Below, piece by piece: positions 1-8,868 of a DNA stretch of 64,000 nt. Numbering within the stretch: the stretch's first letter is position 1; every line of letters begins with the position of its first letter. The stretch comes from an uncultured Lachnospiraceae bacterium. GTDB lineage: Bacteria; Bacillota; Clostridia; Lachnospirales; Lachnospiraceae. The notes below the pieces were generated by a model. It was given only the letters and a program-made list of their open reading frames with translations, did no database searches and had not been told where the DNA came from. The translations under genes were made by a program, and so were the position numbers. Location: contig ONDV01000017.1 of the NCBI GenBank assembly GCA_900316665.1, positions 1 to 64,000 of the forward strand. The letters run 5' to 3'.

Positions 1-124
1 GCTAAAAAGCGCGTGCGAGCAAACAGAAAAACACAACTTGTGAGCCACCACTGTGACATCTCTTGGCAAAAAGCGAATGAATCCTTGCAACGAAGATTTT
101 CATTATTTATGTGGGAAGTTTCAG
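1..124 (-). repeat. Palindromic intergenic repeat, copy A (cut by window edge)
   Basis: Bases 1-118 are almost identical to the reverse complement of 53831-53946 and share most of their sequence with the minus strand of 25214-25300. The copy runs off the left edge of the window, so only one arm is visible. It ends with a conserved tail (about 102-124) that is also present beside copy B, and it stops 5 nt before the stop codon end of gpsA, so it lies directly downstream of that gene. An open reading frame through it has no ribosome binding site and is treated as spurious. The repeat relation is seen directly; its mobility or function is not known. Confidence 0.85.
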
Positions 125-128
125 GTTT

Positions 129-1145
129 TCAGAAACTGTCCCAGGTGAAATTTTCATTTTCCTTTTTTCTGTCTCTTGTCATCAGGGACAATACTGCTTC
201 CTTTACATCCTTTCCTTCAAACAGGACCCGGTTTACTTCATCAATTATAGGAAGCTCCACATTAAATTTTTCTCCAAGTCCTTTTGCAGCACGTGCTGAC
301 ACAATACCCTCGACAACCATCTTTACTTCATTCAAAGCCTCTTTCGGTGTCTTGCCTCTACCGATGAGATATCCCGCCATCCTGTTTCTGCTGTGCACGC
401 TCTGGCATGTAACTATAAGATCCCCAATTCCCGTAAGACCGGAAAGAGTCTCCTGCATGGCTCCCATTTTGCAGGCAAGAGAGCTTATCTCTCTTATTCC
501 TCTGGTAATAAGTGCCGCTTTTGCATTGTCTCCGAAACCGAGGCCGTCGGACATCCCGGCAGCCAGAGCGATCACATTCTTAAGCGATCCGCCAATTTCT
601 ATTCCTATAACGTCAGGTGATGTATAGACTCTGAAATTTTCATTCATGAAAAGTTCCTGGACGTACATCGCAAGTTCTCTTGATTCTGATCCGGCGACCA
701 CCAGAGTAGGCATGTGCCTTATTACTTCCTCGGCATGGCTGGGACCTGAAAGGATTCCCAATTCTGATCCGGGCAGGACGTCTTCTATTATATCGCACTG
801 AGTCATAAGGGTATCGGACTCTATTCCTTTTGAAACAGTGATAATACGTCTGCCTTTTTCCCAGTATGGCTTTATTTTTTCACATGTCTCTCTTTCAGCG
901 CTTGATGGCACGGCAAGGACGACAAGATCCTTATTATTTAAGGCCTGAGACAGATCCGAAGTATATATGATCCCTTCCGGAAGATTTATTCCGGGCAGCT
1001 TTGACTCGTTTCTTCCGGTTTTTCTGAGTAACTCGGCCTCATCAGATCTGTGAGCCCATAAAGTCACATTGTGTCCGTTCCATCTTAAAAGAGCGGCAAG
1101 TGCCGTTCCCCAGCTGCCGGCGCCCAGAACTAAAACATCAGACAT
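129..1145 (-). CDS. gpsA: NAD(P)H-dependent glycerol-3-phosphate dehydrogenase
   Basis: It reduces dihydroxyacetone phosphate to sn-glycerol 3-phosphate, the backbone for phospholipid synthesis, in the cytoplasm. The 338-residue protein has the N-terminal Rossmann motif GAGSWGTA (residues 8-15), the SGPSHAEE substrate-loop motif (133-140) and GSLKN (186-190), whose Lys189 corresponds to the catalytic lysine of the family. Length is normal for the family. It follows plsY by 2 nt, so the product of this enzyme is the substrate of its neighbour, and both follow der. The gene ends directly next to repeat copy A. Assignment is secure. Confidence 0.97.
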   Translation of the reverse strand: MSDVLVLGAGSWGTALAALLRWNGHNVTLWAHRSDEAELLRKTGRNESKLPGINLPEGIIYTSDLSQALNNKDLVVLAVPSSAERETCEKIKPYWEKGRRIITVSKGIESDTLMTQCDIIEDVLPGSELGILSGPSHAEEVIRHMPTLVVAGSESRELAMYVQELFMNENFRVYTSPDVIGIEIGGSLKNVIALAAGMSDGLGFGDNAKAALITRGIREISSLACKMGAMQETLSGLTGIGDLIVTCQSVHSRNRMAGYLIGRGKTPKEALNEVKMVVEGIVSARAAKGLGEKFNVELPIIDEVNRVLFEGKDVKEAVLSLMTRDRKKENENFTWDSF

Positions 1146-1147
1146 CT

Positions 1148-1807
1148 TTATTCTTCCTTCTTCTTTTTGAACGATAGCTTATTTTCACAGTGATGTATCA
1201 ACCGGTTTATATTAGCGTGATGACGAATAAGAGCCAGGATACCGACAAGGGATGTAAGTATCATGATTTCAGTGCCGTATCTGCCCTTGTAGGGCTCTAC
1301 GCCAATTATACGGAAAATAATGGCCTGCGTCGGAAGAGATACAGCCGCTACTATAGAACCTGCTGACACATACTCAGTGATTATCACAATAAGAATAAAA
1401 CTTCCCAGCGATGCAAAAAGCGATAAGGGACAGACGGCAATCAGGAATCCAAGACCTGTTGCCACTCCCTTTCCTCCCTTGAAATGAAGGAGGACTGGAA
1501 AAATATGCCCGATAACGGCGCCAAAGGCAGCCCAGGCTTTTACTGCGTTTAAAAATTCTCCAGGTATTCCGGCAGCTCTCATGATCGCCATGGCAAGATA
1601 TGCTGCGATCACGGCCTTCAGGCAGTCAAAGAGCAGGGTAAAGGCCCCTGCTGCCGGTCCTAAGATTCTTAAAGTATTTGTCGTTCCTATATTTCCCGAA
1701 CCTTTTTTTCTGATATCTATATGCTTTATTTTTCCGATCAGAAATCCGAAAGTAACATTTCCAAAAGCATATCCTATGAGGAGTGAGATCAAACGGCTGG
1801 CAATCAT
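1148..1807 (-). CDS. plsY: Glycerol-3-phosphate acyltransferase PlsY
   Basis: This membrane enzyme transfers an acyl group from acyl phosphate to glycerol 3-phosphate, the first step of phosphatidic acid synthesis in Gram-positive bacteria. The 219-residue protein has the three PlsY signatures: GSGNIGTTN near residue 37, the [11 protein letters not shown] glycine-rich loop near 108, and a C-terminal loop ending in RHHANINRL. Five to six hydrophobic segments are visible. The start codon overlaps the stop of der by 4 nt (ATGA) and gpsA follows after 2 nt, so the three are translationally coupled. Confidence 0.96.
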   Translation of the reverse strand: MIASRLISLLIGYAFGNVTFGFLIGKIKHIDIRKKGSGNIGTTNTLRILGPAAGAFTLLFDCLKAVIAAYLAMAIMRAAGIPGEFLNAVKAWAAFGAVIGHIFPVLLHFKGGKGVATGLGFLIAVCPLSLFASLGSFILIVIITEYVSAGSIVAAVSLPTQAIIFRIIGVEPYKGRYGTEIMILTSLVGILALIRHHANINRLIHHCENKLSFKKKKEE

Positions 1808-3129
1808 TGATCTTTCTCCTTTCTCTCTCTTATTATGAAATGAATCTTTGTTCCCTCAAATCCGAAAGTTTCCCGGATCCTGTTCTCAAGATATCTCTGA
1901 TAGGAGAAATGCATAAGATCCCTGTAATTAACAAAAAGCACAAAAGTCGGCGGCTTGACACCTGACTGAGTGGCATAGAAAATACGAAGCCTTCTGCCTT
2001 TATCCATAGGAGGCTGCTGCATGGCGGCGGCATCAGCTATGATCTCATTCAATACTCCTGTCTGGACTCTCATGTTCTGATTTGAAAGCACAAGGTCTAT
2101 CGAATCGAAAAGCTTATCGATCCTCTGACCTGTCTTTGCCGATATAAATTGAATCAGAGCATACTGCATAAATGACAGAGTGGATCTGATTTTCTCTTTC
2201 TGCCGGTAGATAGTCTTGTCGTCCTTTTCAACTGCATCCCATTTATTCACTGCGACAATGATCCCCTTGCCCTGGTCATGGGCAATTCCGGCAATTTTTG
2301 CATCCTGCTCTGTAACACCCTCAGTTCCATCGATCATAAGGATAACAACATCAGCCCGATCCACAGCAGCTACAGCCCTGATGACAGAGTATCTCTCTAT
2401 ATCCTCATGTACCTTTGACTTTCTTCTGAGGCCGGCCGTATCAATGAAAATATAATCTTTACCGTGGAATCTGATTTCAGTATCAACAGCATCTCTCGTA
2501 GTTCCTGCAATATCAGAAACAATTGACCTGTCTGTACCTGAAATCTTATTTATCAAAGAAGATTTACCTACATTAGGCTTTCCTATTATGGCAATTCTAG
2601 GAACGTCCGAATCATCTTCATCATCGGATTTCGGAGGAAAATGAGCGCTGACAGCGTCCAGAAGATCACCAAGCCCTGTCTGGTTTGCGGCTGAAAGCGG
2701 ATGGGGATCCCCTATTCCAAGACCGTAGAACTCATATACGTCAGCCATTTGTTTCTCAAATGAATCCACCTTGTTTACTGCAAGGACAACGGGTTTTTTT
2801 GATCTTCTCAGGATATCACAGACCTTGCCGTCTGCATCCTGAAGTCCCTGCCTGACATCTGTAAGAAAAATAATGACATCAGCAGTCTCCACAGCGACAA
2901 GAGCCTGCTCTCTCATCTGAGACAGGATCACATCCCCGGAATCAGGCTCGATCCCTCCTGTGTCGATGATGGTAAATTCTCTGTCAAGCCATGAGCAGTC
3001 TGCGTAGATTCTGTCTCTGGTCACACCGGGAGTATCTTTAACAATAGATATTCTCTCACCGGCGAGAACATTGAAAAGCGTGGACTTGCCGACATTAGGC
3101 CGTCCAACGATAGCAACAACAGGTTTCAT
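1804..3129 (-). CDS. der: Ribosome biogenesis GTPase Der (EngA)
   Basis: Der is an essential GTPase that acts in 50S subunit assembly. The 441-residue protein carries two tandem GTPase domains: the first P-loop is GRPNVGKST (8-16) with DTGG and NKVD, and the second is GKPNVGKSS (around 183) with DTAGLRRK and NKWD. A C-terminal KH-like domain follows from about residue 350. Length and motif order match the family. It sits 57 nt downstream of the yraN gene and overlaps plsY. Confidence 0.98.
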   Translation of the reverse strand: MKPVVAIVGRPNVGKSTLFNVLAGERISIVKDTPGVTRDRIYADCSWLDREFTIIDTGGIEPDSGDVILSQMREQALVAVETADVIIFLTDVRQGLQDADGKVCDILRRSKKPVVLAVNKVDSFEKQMADVYEFYGLGIGDPHPLSAANQTGLGDLLDAVSAHFPPKSDDEDDSDVPRIAIIGKPNVGKSSLINKISGTDRSIVSDIAGTTRDAVDTEIRFHGKDYIFIDTAGLRRKSKVHEDIERYSVIRAVAAVDRADVVILMIDGTEGVTEQDAKIAGIAHDQGKGIIVAVNKWDAVEKDDKTIYRQKEKIRSTLSFMQYALIQFISAKTGQRIDKLFDSIDLVLSNQNMRVQTGVLNEIIADAAAMQQPPMDKGRRLRIFYATQSGVKPPTFVLFVNYRDLMHFSYQRYLENRIRETFGFEGTKIHFIIRERKEKDQ

Positions 3130-3186
3130 AATGTATCCTTCCTGATAATCCTTATAAGAATAATAATTAAAATGATTTTACATTAT

Positions 3187-3582
3187 TTAACGTAAAAACT
3201 CAAATGCGTTTACAATATGTGTTATTTCATTACCCTCTATCGATACTACATCGAACCTGTAGGGCATATCAAGCGGCAGCCTGTTTTTATGTATATAAAA
3301 AGCAGCTGCAGCCGATATCCTTTTTATCTTTCCAATTCCTACAGATTCGGCAGGATAGCCGGATTTAAAATTTTTTCTGTATTTAACCTCGACAAATACT
3401 ATATGATCACCGTCTCTTGCGATTATATCAATTTCGCCAAGACGGCATCTGAAATTCCGGGAAAGCACTGTGTATCCCCTGTCCGAAAGATATTGACATG
3501 CCATATCTTCAAAATATCCGCCGGTCGCCCTGGTATTATCTGAATTCATATCATACAGCTTATTATTTTCTTTCAATATCAA
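3187..3582 (-). CDS. YraN family (UPF0102) endonuclease-like protein
   Basis: The 131-residue protein belongs to the UPF0102/YraN family, which has a restriction-endonuclease-like fold; its role is not established. Visible motifs are GEIDIIARD, FVEVKYRK (the D-ExK type metal site: Asp in GEIDII, Glu and Lys in VEVK) and the Arg/Lys-rich helix after it. The ATG at 3582 is preferred because GGAG lies 8 nt upstream; this start lies within the 3' end of the preceding gene with a 20-nt overlap. A start at 3549 would remove 11 residues that are not conserved. Confidence 0.88.
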   Translation of the reverse strand: MILKENNKLYDMNSDNTRATGGYFEDMACQYLSDRGYTVLSRNFRCRLGEIDIIARDGDHIVFVEVKYRKNFKSGYPAESVGIGKIKRISAAAAFYIHKNRLPLDMPYRFDVVSIEGNEITHIVNAFEFLR

Positions 3583-3856
3583 CCGCTCCGTCCAGCTTGC
3601 CGCGTATTTTATCCATACCGTCTACATAGAGAAGGATCTCTGCCACAACTTCATACAGTTCCTTTGGTATTTCAGAGCCTATCTCAAGTTCAGAAAGAGT
3701 CTCGGCAAGAGAGTCATCCCTGTATAAAGGTACATCTGATTCTTTTGCTTCTTTAATTATTCTTTCCGCGATCTGACCGTGGCCGGCCGCTAGTATCTTC
3801 GGGGCTCTGTCACCTTTTTCATACGAAAGCGCGACTGCCGTCTTCTTTTCATCCAT
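3563..3856 (-). CDS. FlhB-like cytoplasmic domain protein (YlqH type)
   Basis: The 97-residue protein resembles the cytoplasmic C-terminal domain of the flagellar export protein FlhB: AVALSYEKGD followed by ILAAGHGQIAERI and VPLYRDDSLAETL. It lacks the FlhB membrane part and the NPTH autocleavage site; the expected position reads EKGDRAPKI. In Bacillus subtilis the homologue YlqH sits between rnhB/ylqG and sucC, and here the order rnhB, FliK-like, FlhB-like is the same. The partner 11 nt upstream is FliK-like, which suggests that the two act together, but no flagellar gene is nearby. Confidence 0.85.
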   Translation of the reverse strand: MDEKKTAVALSYEKGDRAPKILAAGHGQIAERIIKEAKESDVPLYRDDSLAETLSELEIGSEIPKELYEVVAEILLYVDGMDKIRGKLDGAVDIERK

Positions 3857-3867
3857 ATTACTTTTTC

Positions 3868-5439
3868 CTATGCCTTAGCATCAAATGTATAGCGAATAAG
3901 CGGCTTTTTTTCAGCTTCCCCGGTAATAAGCCGGTCTATGCCTTCAGGTCTTTTATTCTTTACTAAAATTTCAGGATTATATCCCATGGAAATAAATCTT
4001 TTTTTTAGCTCTTCTATATGATTTTCTAAAAGATTTCTTGAAATATCATCTTCAATATACATATTCGTAAGAAGAGACTTATTTTTCAAACGAATGTATA
4101 TGTCTACAGGTCCCAGGCGCTTCATGTCAAAATGAAGAAAGGCCGTCAGCTCTCCGTCATTGATCCTGCTCTTTTTCTTTGCATTATTGTATATAAGAAG
4201 CTCGCCGCCGGCATACTGATCGGAAAGTCTTAAAGGTATCATGACATAGGTCATCGTATCATTCATCCGGTTCATGAAAGTAACATTGTCATGGATATTT
4301 TTTAATGACGATGACGCACGGTTTTCTTCTCCCATGCTTTTGCTTATGACAGTACTCACGGTATCGGAATCTAAAAGCGCTTTCTTATAAAGCTCATTAA
4401 GCGAATCCTTTGATTTAAGCTCACCGGGCTCTATGCTGTATCTTTGCCTTATAACTCTTTTAATTAAGTCAGAGAATGACTTTGTCTTTATTAATTCTCC
4501 AAACTTCTCATTCCATCCTCTGAGTCCGTCAATAATATCCTTTAATAAAAGTTTTGGATCATCTGATTTTAAAAGCCCTGCCTTATTCTCAAGAAATGTC
4601 TTTACTTCTTTCTCCGATTTAAAATCGATATCCGGCCCTGGAGACTTCGTCTCATCAATTAAAGAAATTTCTTTATCCATCCCTTTAGAAATAGAAGATC
4701 CTTTAACATCAGCATAAAACGCATCTTTTGTCAGGTCAGCTGCTGCAGCGGGAGAATCTGTATCTTCGCTTCCTGAACTAAGTGCATCGTATATATTAAA
4801 GAAAAGATCACCCGCATCGGAATCACTCATACTGCCAAGAGAATCAAAGACATCATCAAAAACAGATACAAAAGACTCGGTCACAGTCTCATGGCTGTTT
4901 TTCTCCATGGCATACATTCTTGCGTTCTCAGGCGTAATATCCAGACCGAATCCTTTCATGGCGTTTAAATCGCCTGCGGTGAGACCTGGATTATTCTTTA
5001 AAATCATAGAATAGGAACGAAGACTCATTGAATCTATCGGCATATTATTTCTGATCAGGGTATCAACCAAATCAATGTTCTCATCATTAAGCGGGAGATC
5101 AGCTGAAAAAAGAGCGTCCCTGAAAACCGGATTATTTTCACTGTTTCCATTCAGAATGGATATAGAAATTTTTCCATCCGAAGCCGAACGAACCTGAAAA
5201 AAGGCGGACGCACCTTCCTGAAGCGTCACGCCCTTCTCTGCAGTCGCGTAAATTTTACTGCCGTCTGAGAGCGAAAGTAGTACATTCTCTCCATCAAGTC
5301 TTAAAATGAGGCCTTCAAATACATCACCGGCTTTTAATGACATGATGTTGTCGCCGGTTCTTTGGGATCTGAAGATCGAAATATCCGGATCCGTTGAAAT
5401 ATTGTTATTCAGCTGTCCGATATTATCAGATATCTGCAT
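3868..5439 (-). CDS. FliK-like protein, Flg_hook type C-terminal domain (YlqG type)
   Basis: About 523 residues. The N-terminal two thirds is acidic, Ser/Asp-rich and probably mostly flexible. The C-terminal 120 residues (from VMIPLRLSDQYAGGE through LHFDMKRLGPVDIYIRL to the end) have the strand pattern of the flagellar hook-length control FliK C-terminal domain. The gene lies between rnhB (9 nt away) and the FlhB-like gene, the same context as Bacillus ylqG. The ATG at 5439 is chosen because GAGGT lies 6 nt upstream; the ATG at 5445 is directly against it. Function outside flagella is unknown. Confidence 0.75.
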   Translation of the reverse strand: MQISDNIGQLNNNISTDPDISIFRSQRTGDNIMSLKAGDVFEGLILRLDGENVLLSLSDGSKIYATAEKGVTLQEGASAFFQVRSASDGKISISILNGNSENNPVFRDALFSADLPLNDENIDLVDTLIRNNMPIDSMSLRSYSMILKNNPGLTAGDLNAMKGFGLDITPENARMYAMEKNSHETVTESFVSVFDDVFDSLGSMSDSDAGDLFFNIYDALSSGSEDTDSPAAAADLTKDAFYADVKGSSISKGMDKEISLIDETKSPGPDIDFKSEKEVKTFLENKAGLLKSDDPKLLLKDIIDGLRGWNEKFGELIKTKSFSDLIKRVIRQRYSIEPGELKSKDSLNELYKKALLDSDTVSTVISKSMGEENRASSSLKNIHDNVTFMNRMNDTMTYVMIPLRLSDQYAGGELLIYNNAKKKSRINDGELTAFLHFDMKRLGPVDIYIRLKNKSLLTNMYIEDDISRNLLENHIEELKKRFISMGYNPEILVKNKRPEGIDRLITGEAEKKPLIRYTFDAKA

Positions 5440-5448
5440 GGACATACC

Positions 5449-6243
5449 TCATTTAAAAAAATTACTTATAAATGTCTTTCTATGAATTGGACAGGGTCCG
5501 AACTCCTTCAAAGCTTCTATATGCTCATGAGTGCCATATCCCTTATTATTCCTGAATCCGTACTCAGGATACTTGCTGTCGAGTTCCTCCATCAGATGAT
5601 CCCTCTCGACCTTTGCGATTATTGAAGCAGCTCCGATTGAAAAAGTCTTTGCATCTCCGTGAACAATGCCGACCTGATCCATCCTGATATCAGGTATGGT
5701 CAAAGCATCGACCAGAACAAGGTCAGGCTCTATGGAGAGCCCTTCTATTGCTTTTTTCATGGCAAGATATGTGGCATTCAAAATATTAATATCATCGATC
5801 TCATTATTGTCACATAAGCCTATGCTGTAGGAAATCGCGTCTTCTTTTAAGACTTCAGCCAGTTCTTCTCTCTGCTTGGCAGATAACTTCTTTGAATCAT
5901 TTACATAATGAATTGAATAATCTGACGGGAGCACTACGGCGCATGTCATCACAGGTCCGGCCAGAGGTCCACGTCCCACTTCGTCTATTCCCGCTACGAT
6001 CTTATACCCTTTGCTGTAATTTTTCTCACATTCAATGAGTCTTTTTATCCTGTCTTCCTCATTGTCATATTTTTTGATGGTATTCTTCATGGCTTTGACA
6101 AGAGTCATTACATTAAGCCTTGTATCAGAATCATATTTCTCTACGAAATCGACAGCATTCTGCCTTTTATATTTTTTCGGTTTGCAAAGCAGAAGATCAT
6201 TTTTTATTTTTTGCTCAATGCTTCTCACTTCTGAAAGTCTCAT
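5449..6243 (-). CDS. rnhB: Ribonuclease HII
   Basis: It cleaves RNA in RNA-DNA hybrids, including single ribonucleotides in DNA. The 264-residue protein has the catalytic motif GIDEVGRGPLAGPV with the Asp-Glu pair, the Asp of LVDAL, and the conserved GAASIIAKVERDH segment. The first 70 residues form the basic N-terminal extension usual in Firmicute RNase HII. AGAGGTG stands 5 nt upstream of the ATG. Signal peptidase lepB ends 4 nt before it, within the operon. Confidence 0.97.
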   Translation of the reverse strand: MRLSEVRSIEQKIKNDLLLCKPKKYKRQNAVDFVEKYDSDTRLNVMTLVKAMKNTIKKYDNEEDRIKRLIECEKNYSKGYKIVAGIDEVGRGPLAGPVMTCAVVLPSDYSIHYVNDSKKLSAKQREELAEVLKEDAISYSIGLCDNNEIDDINILNATYLAMKKAIEGLSIEPDLVLVDALTIPDIRMDQVGIVHGDAKTFSIGAASIIAKVERDHLMEELDSKYPEYGFRNNKGYGTHEHIEALKEFGPCPIHRKTFISNFFK

Positions 6244-6246
6244 GCT

Positions 6247-6903
6247 TCACCTCTTTGGAACAAGTCCCTTCATATGGTTAAAAGGATATATTCTAAATAC
6301 CGCACGTCCCAGGATCTCATCACCCTTAATAGGTCCGACCTCCGGGAAGCGGCTGTCAAGACTGTCATTTCTGTTGTCCCCAAGGACAAAATATTCATCC
6401 TTTCCAAGAGTAATTGGCGATGCGGCCAGCCCGGGATTATTAATTACTTCTTTTCCATATGACTCTGTAAGTTTCTTGCCGTTTATATATATGGTGCCGT
6501 CTGAACCGATCCTTACAGTCTCGCCCGGCAGTCCGATGACTCTTTTGATAAAATATTCTGACGGATCTGAAGGATCGGGGAAGATGACTATGTCGAATCG
6601 TTTGGGATTGCCAATGCGGTATGTTATCTTGTCCATGATCAAATTGTCACCGTCAGAAAGCGTATTCTCCATCGAACGTCCGCTCACTACGGTTCTCTGT
6701 CCTATGAATTTAACGATAATAAAAGCAACCGCAACGATTATCGCAATATAAAGAATAAACCAGAGGGCATCCCTGACTTTCTTTTTATTCCCATCATCTT
6801 CGTCTGTATCAGATTCTTCGTCCGGATCCTTTTCCACATCACCGAAATGACGGATATCATCGTCTTCAGAATCATCATCCTTGTTTAAATCATATATTCT
6901 CAT
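6247..6903 (-). CDS. lepB: Signal peptidase I
   Basis: It removes signal peptides from secreted pre-proteins at the outer face of the membrane. The 218-residue protein has an acidic, cytoplasmic N-terminal 44 residues, one transmembrane segment (WFILYIAIIVAVAFIIV), the catalytic Ser in GRSMENT, the catalytic Lys in YFIKRVIG, and the GDNRNDSLDSR box. The long acidic N-terminus is unusual. The start overlaps the rbgA stop by 4 nt. A second signal peptidase lies on the other side of rbgA. Confidence 0.95.
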   Translation of the reverse strand: MRIYDLNKDDDSEDDDIRHFGDVEKDPDEESDTDEDDGNKKKVRDALWFILYIAIIVAVAFIIVKFIGQRTVVSGRSMENTLSDGDNLIMDKITYRIGNPKRFDIVIFPDPSDPSEYFIKRVIGLPGETVRIGSDGTIYINGKKLTESYGKEVINNPGLAASPITLGKDEYFVLGDNRNDSLDSRFPEVGPIKGDEILGRAVFRIYPFNHMKGLVPKR

Positions 6904-7754
6904 ATCTTACCTCTGAATGGTCTGTCAAGCGTAACGGGACCAAGAGATCCGCTCCTGAAATCGTTTAAAAGAAGCGAAGATGCTCTTTTTATATCTTCTC
7001 CGCCGCCGGGAAGCAGCAGATTCCTGGCAATTGCTATCTCTCTTAAAGTATCATTTTCATCTTCTGTATCGTCAATATTATAGCATTGCGTAAGTCTTCC
7101 AGGATATAAACCGTCAATTAATTTGATCAGTTCTTTCGACAGCTCAACCGGATCAGTTACATCATCAGATACAGCACCGGTTACAGAAAGCTTTATTCCG
7201 TCAAGAGGATCGGAAAATTTTGGCCAGAGTAGGCCCGGAGTATCCATAAGGTCATAACCTCCGGCGAGATGAATCCATGAGGAACCTCTGGTGACGCCCG
7301 GCTTATTCCCGGTCTTCATGCTCTTTTTCCCGGCCAATAGATTTATCACAGTGGACTTTCCGGCATTTGGGATGCCAAGAGCCATGATCCTTATCATGGA
7401 TTTTTTTATTCCTCTTTTTCTGTCACGCTCACGCTTTGGAAGAGATGCATGTTCTATCTCTTTCAATATCTTTTTTCTGTTTGAGGAATCTCTTGAATCA
7501 ATAAAGAGAAAATTTTCTCCTTTATCCCTAAATTCCCTTGAAAAAGCCAAAGAGACTTCTGCATCAGCAAGATCAGCCTTGTTAAAAATACAAAGCCTGA
7601 TTTTCCCTTTAGTCAATTCATAAAGATCCGGGTTAAAGCTTGAGATCGGGATCCTCGCGTCTCTTATCTCAAGGATCAAATCTATCTTTTTTAAATTTTC
7701 CTTCATCTGCCGCATGGCTTTCGTCATGTGGCCGGGATACCATTCAATATTCAT
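6900..7754 (-). CDS. rbgA: Ribosome biogenesis GTPase RbgA (YlqF)
   Basis: RbgA is needed for late assembly of the 50S subunit. The 284-residue protein shows the circularly permuted motif order of the family: G4 (FNKAD) near residue 58 precedes G1 (GIPNAGKST, near 132) and G3 (DTPGLLWP). The N-terminal EWYPGHMTKAMR signature is present. It is placed between two signal peptidase genes, 3 nt after the upstream one and overlapping the downstream one. Confidence 0.97.
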   Translation of the reverse strand: MNIEWYPGHMTKAMRQMKENLKKIDLILEIRDARIPISSFNPDLYELTKGKIRLCIFNKADLADAEVSLAFSREFRDKGENFLFIDSRDSSNRKKILKEIEHASLPKRERDRKRGIKKSMIRIMALGIPNAGKSTVINLLAGKKSMKTGNKPGVTRGSSWIHLAGGYDLMDTPGLLWPKFSDPLDGIKLSVTGAVSDDVTDPVELSKELIKLIDGLYPGRLTQCYNIDDTEDENDTLREIAIARNLLLPGGGEDIKRASSLLLNDFRSGSLGPVTLDRPFRGKI

Positions 7755-7757
7755 ATT

Positions 7758-8360
7758 CTACTGCATAAGACCGAAATTACCCGATGTGATATTGAACCAT
7801 ATCTTCCCGATGATCTCGTTTTTTGTAATATTGCCTATTGTCTCAAATCTGCTGTCCTCACTGTTGTTTCTATTGTCGCCGAGGACAAAATATTCGCCTT
7901 TTCTTAGTTTCATGGGAGAACTCAAAAGTCCGTCCTGATCCATAGCGTCCACATGAGAGACAGCATCACTTATCGATCCATTTACATAGAGGGTGCCGGA
8001 TCTGATTTCAAGCTTATCGCCGGGAACACCGACTATCCGCTTTATCATGATTTCCGAATTCAGATTGCCGGCCGGATGAAATGATACAATGTCTCCTCTC
8101 TTAGGTGAAGAGACCCTGTAAGAGATCCTGTCCAGAAGAAGCCTGTCTCCGGAATGAATAGTGGGATCCATGGACTGACCGTATGAATTGGTAACACGGC
8201 CGAATGCTGTTACTAAAAGATAAGCGGATAGAATTACCGCGGCTGATTCAAGAGAGATAATTATACAGTTTTTGAATCTTCCGCGATTGAATTTTCTTCT
8301 GCGCCTTCTGAAATTCAGACTGCTTTTTTTGTTTTTTATGTTTTGAAATATTGATCTCAT
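7758..8360 (-). CDS. lepB: Signal peptidase I, second copy
   Basis: A 200-residue type I signal peptidase with a very basic N-terminus (RRRRRKFNRGR), one membrane segment (IIISLESAAVILSAYLLV), catalytic Ser in GQSMDPT, catalytic Lys in MIKRIVG and the box GDNRNNSEDSRF. It differs clearly from the lepB product at 6247, so this is an old duplication. The ATG at 8360 has no ribosome binding site, but a promoter-like sequence (8368-8396) ends 7 nt before it, so the mRNA may be leaderless. No alternative start was found before the catalytic domain. Confidence 0.94.
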   Translation of the reverse strand: MRSIFQNIKNKKSSLNFRRRRRKFNRGRFKNCIIISLESAAVILSAYLLVTAFGRVTNSYGQSMDPTIHSGDRLLLDRISYRVSSPKRGDIVSFHPAGNLNSEIMIKRIVGVPGDKLEIRSGTLYVNGSISDAVSHVDAMDQDGLLSSPMKLRKGEYFVLGDNRNNSEDSRFETIGNITKNEIIGKIWFNITSGNFGLMQ

Positions 8361-8367
8361 AATCTAA

Positions 8368-8396
8368 ACTATACAAGACAAGCCATATAAAATCAA
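8368..8396 (-). promoter_or_regulatory. Sigma-A type promoter for lepB(2)-rbgA operon
   Basis: On the minus strand TTGATT (8391-8396) and TATAGT (8368-8373) are separated by 17 nt. It lies just after the rplS terminator, so it would restart transcription for the lepB-rbgA-lepB-rnhB group. The predicted start site coincides with the first base of the lepB ATG. Sequence match only. Confidence 0.55.
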
Positions 8397-8398
8397 AT

Positions 8399-8427
8399 AA
8401 AAAAGACAACCACCATAAGCGGTTGCC
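8399..8427 (-). terminator. Intrinsic terminator of rplS
   Basis: On the minus strand GGCAACC and GGTTGTC form a 7-bp stem (one G-U pair) around a 9-nt loop, followed by six U. It begins 20 nt after the rplS stop codon. Confidence 0.8.
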
Positions 8428-8446
8428 TAAATCGATCAGGTCTCGA

Positions 8447-8800
8447 TTATTTCACGATTTCCTTAACCTTAGCCTGTTTTCCGACTCTGTCACGAAGGTA
8501 GTTGAGCTTTGCTCTTCTGACCTTACCGGAGCGGACAACCTCGACCTTCTCAACATTGGGGCTGTGAAGCGGCCATGTCTTCTCTACGCCGATACCGCTT
8601 GAGAACTTTCTTACGGTGAAAGTCTCACGATTGGAACCGCCCTGTTTCTTGATCACGATTCCCTCAAACATCTGGATTCTCTCGCGGTTACCCTCTCTGA
8701 TCTTATTGTAGACTCTGACGGTATCCCCGACACGGAACTCAGGAGCTTCCGCTTTAAGTTCCTTCTCTTCGATTCCCTTGATTACTTCACTTGCGTTCAT
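8447..8800 (-). CDS. rplS: 50S ribosomal protein L19
   Basis: The 117-residue protein is a full-length L19, located at the 30S-50S interface. Family motifs are visible: [50 protein letters not shown] and the basic tail [25 protein letters not shown] stands upstream of the ATG, a structured leader precedes it, and trmD is next upstream. Confidence 0.99.
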   Translation of the reverse strand: MNASEVIKGIEEKELKAEAPEFRVGDTVRVYNKIREGNRERIQMFEGIVIKKQGGSNRETFTVRKFSSGIGVEKTWPLHSPNVEKVEVVRSGKVRRAKLNYLRDRVGKQAKVKEIVK

Positions 8801-8868
8801 TTTATTCCTCCATTATCTGATGTTCATAATGCACGACCTGCAACAGAGGAACACCAACTCACTTGTAA
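8801..8868 (-). promoter_or_regulatory. Structured mRNA leader of rplS (L19 leader-like)
   Basis: The 68-nt trmD-rplS gap can form a 7-bp stem between GGTGTTC (8849-8855, minus strand) and GAACATC (8819-8825), closing a loop that contains the sequence CTGTTGCAGGTCGTG. Placement, size and this stem are like the L19 leader described in Firmicutes, which is thought to bind L19 for feedback control. Identification as that family is from memory, without a covariance search. Confidence 0.5.

Noticed and set aside
13-627. 204-codon open frame on the plus strand at the left edge
   Set aside because: It runs through repeat copy A and antisense to gpsA, has no ribosome binding site and no recognisable family.
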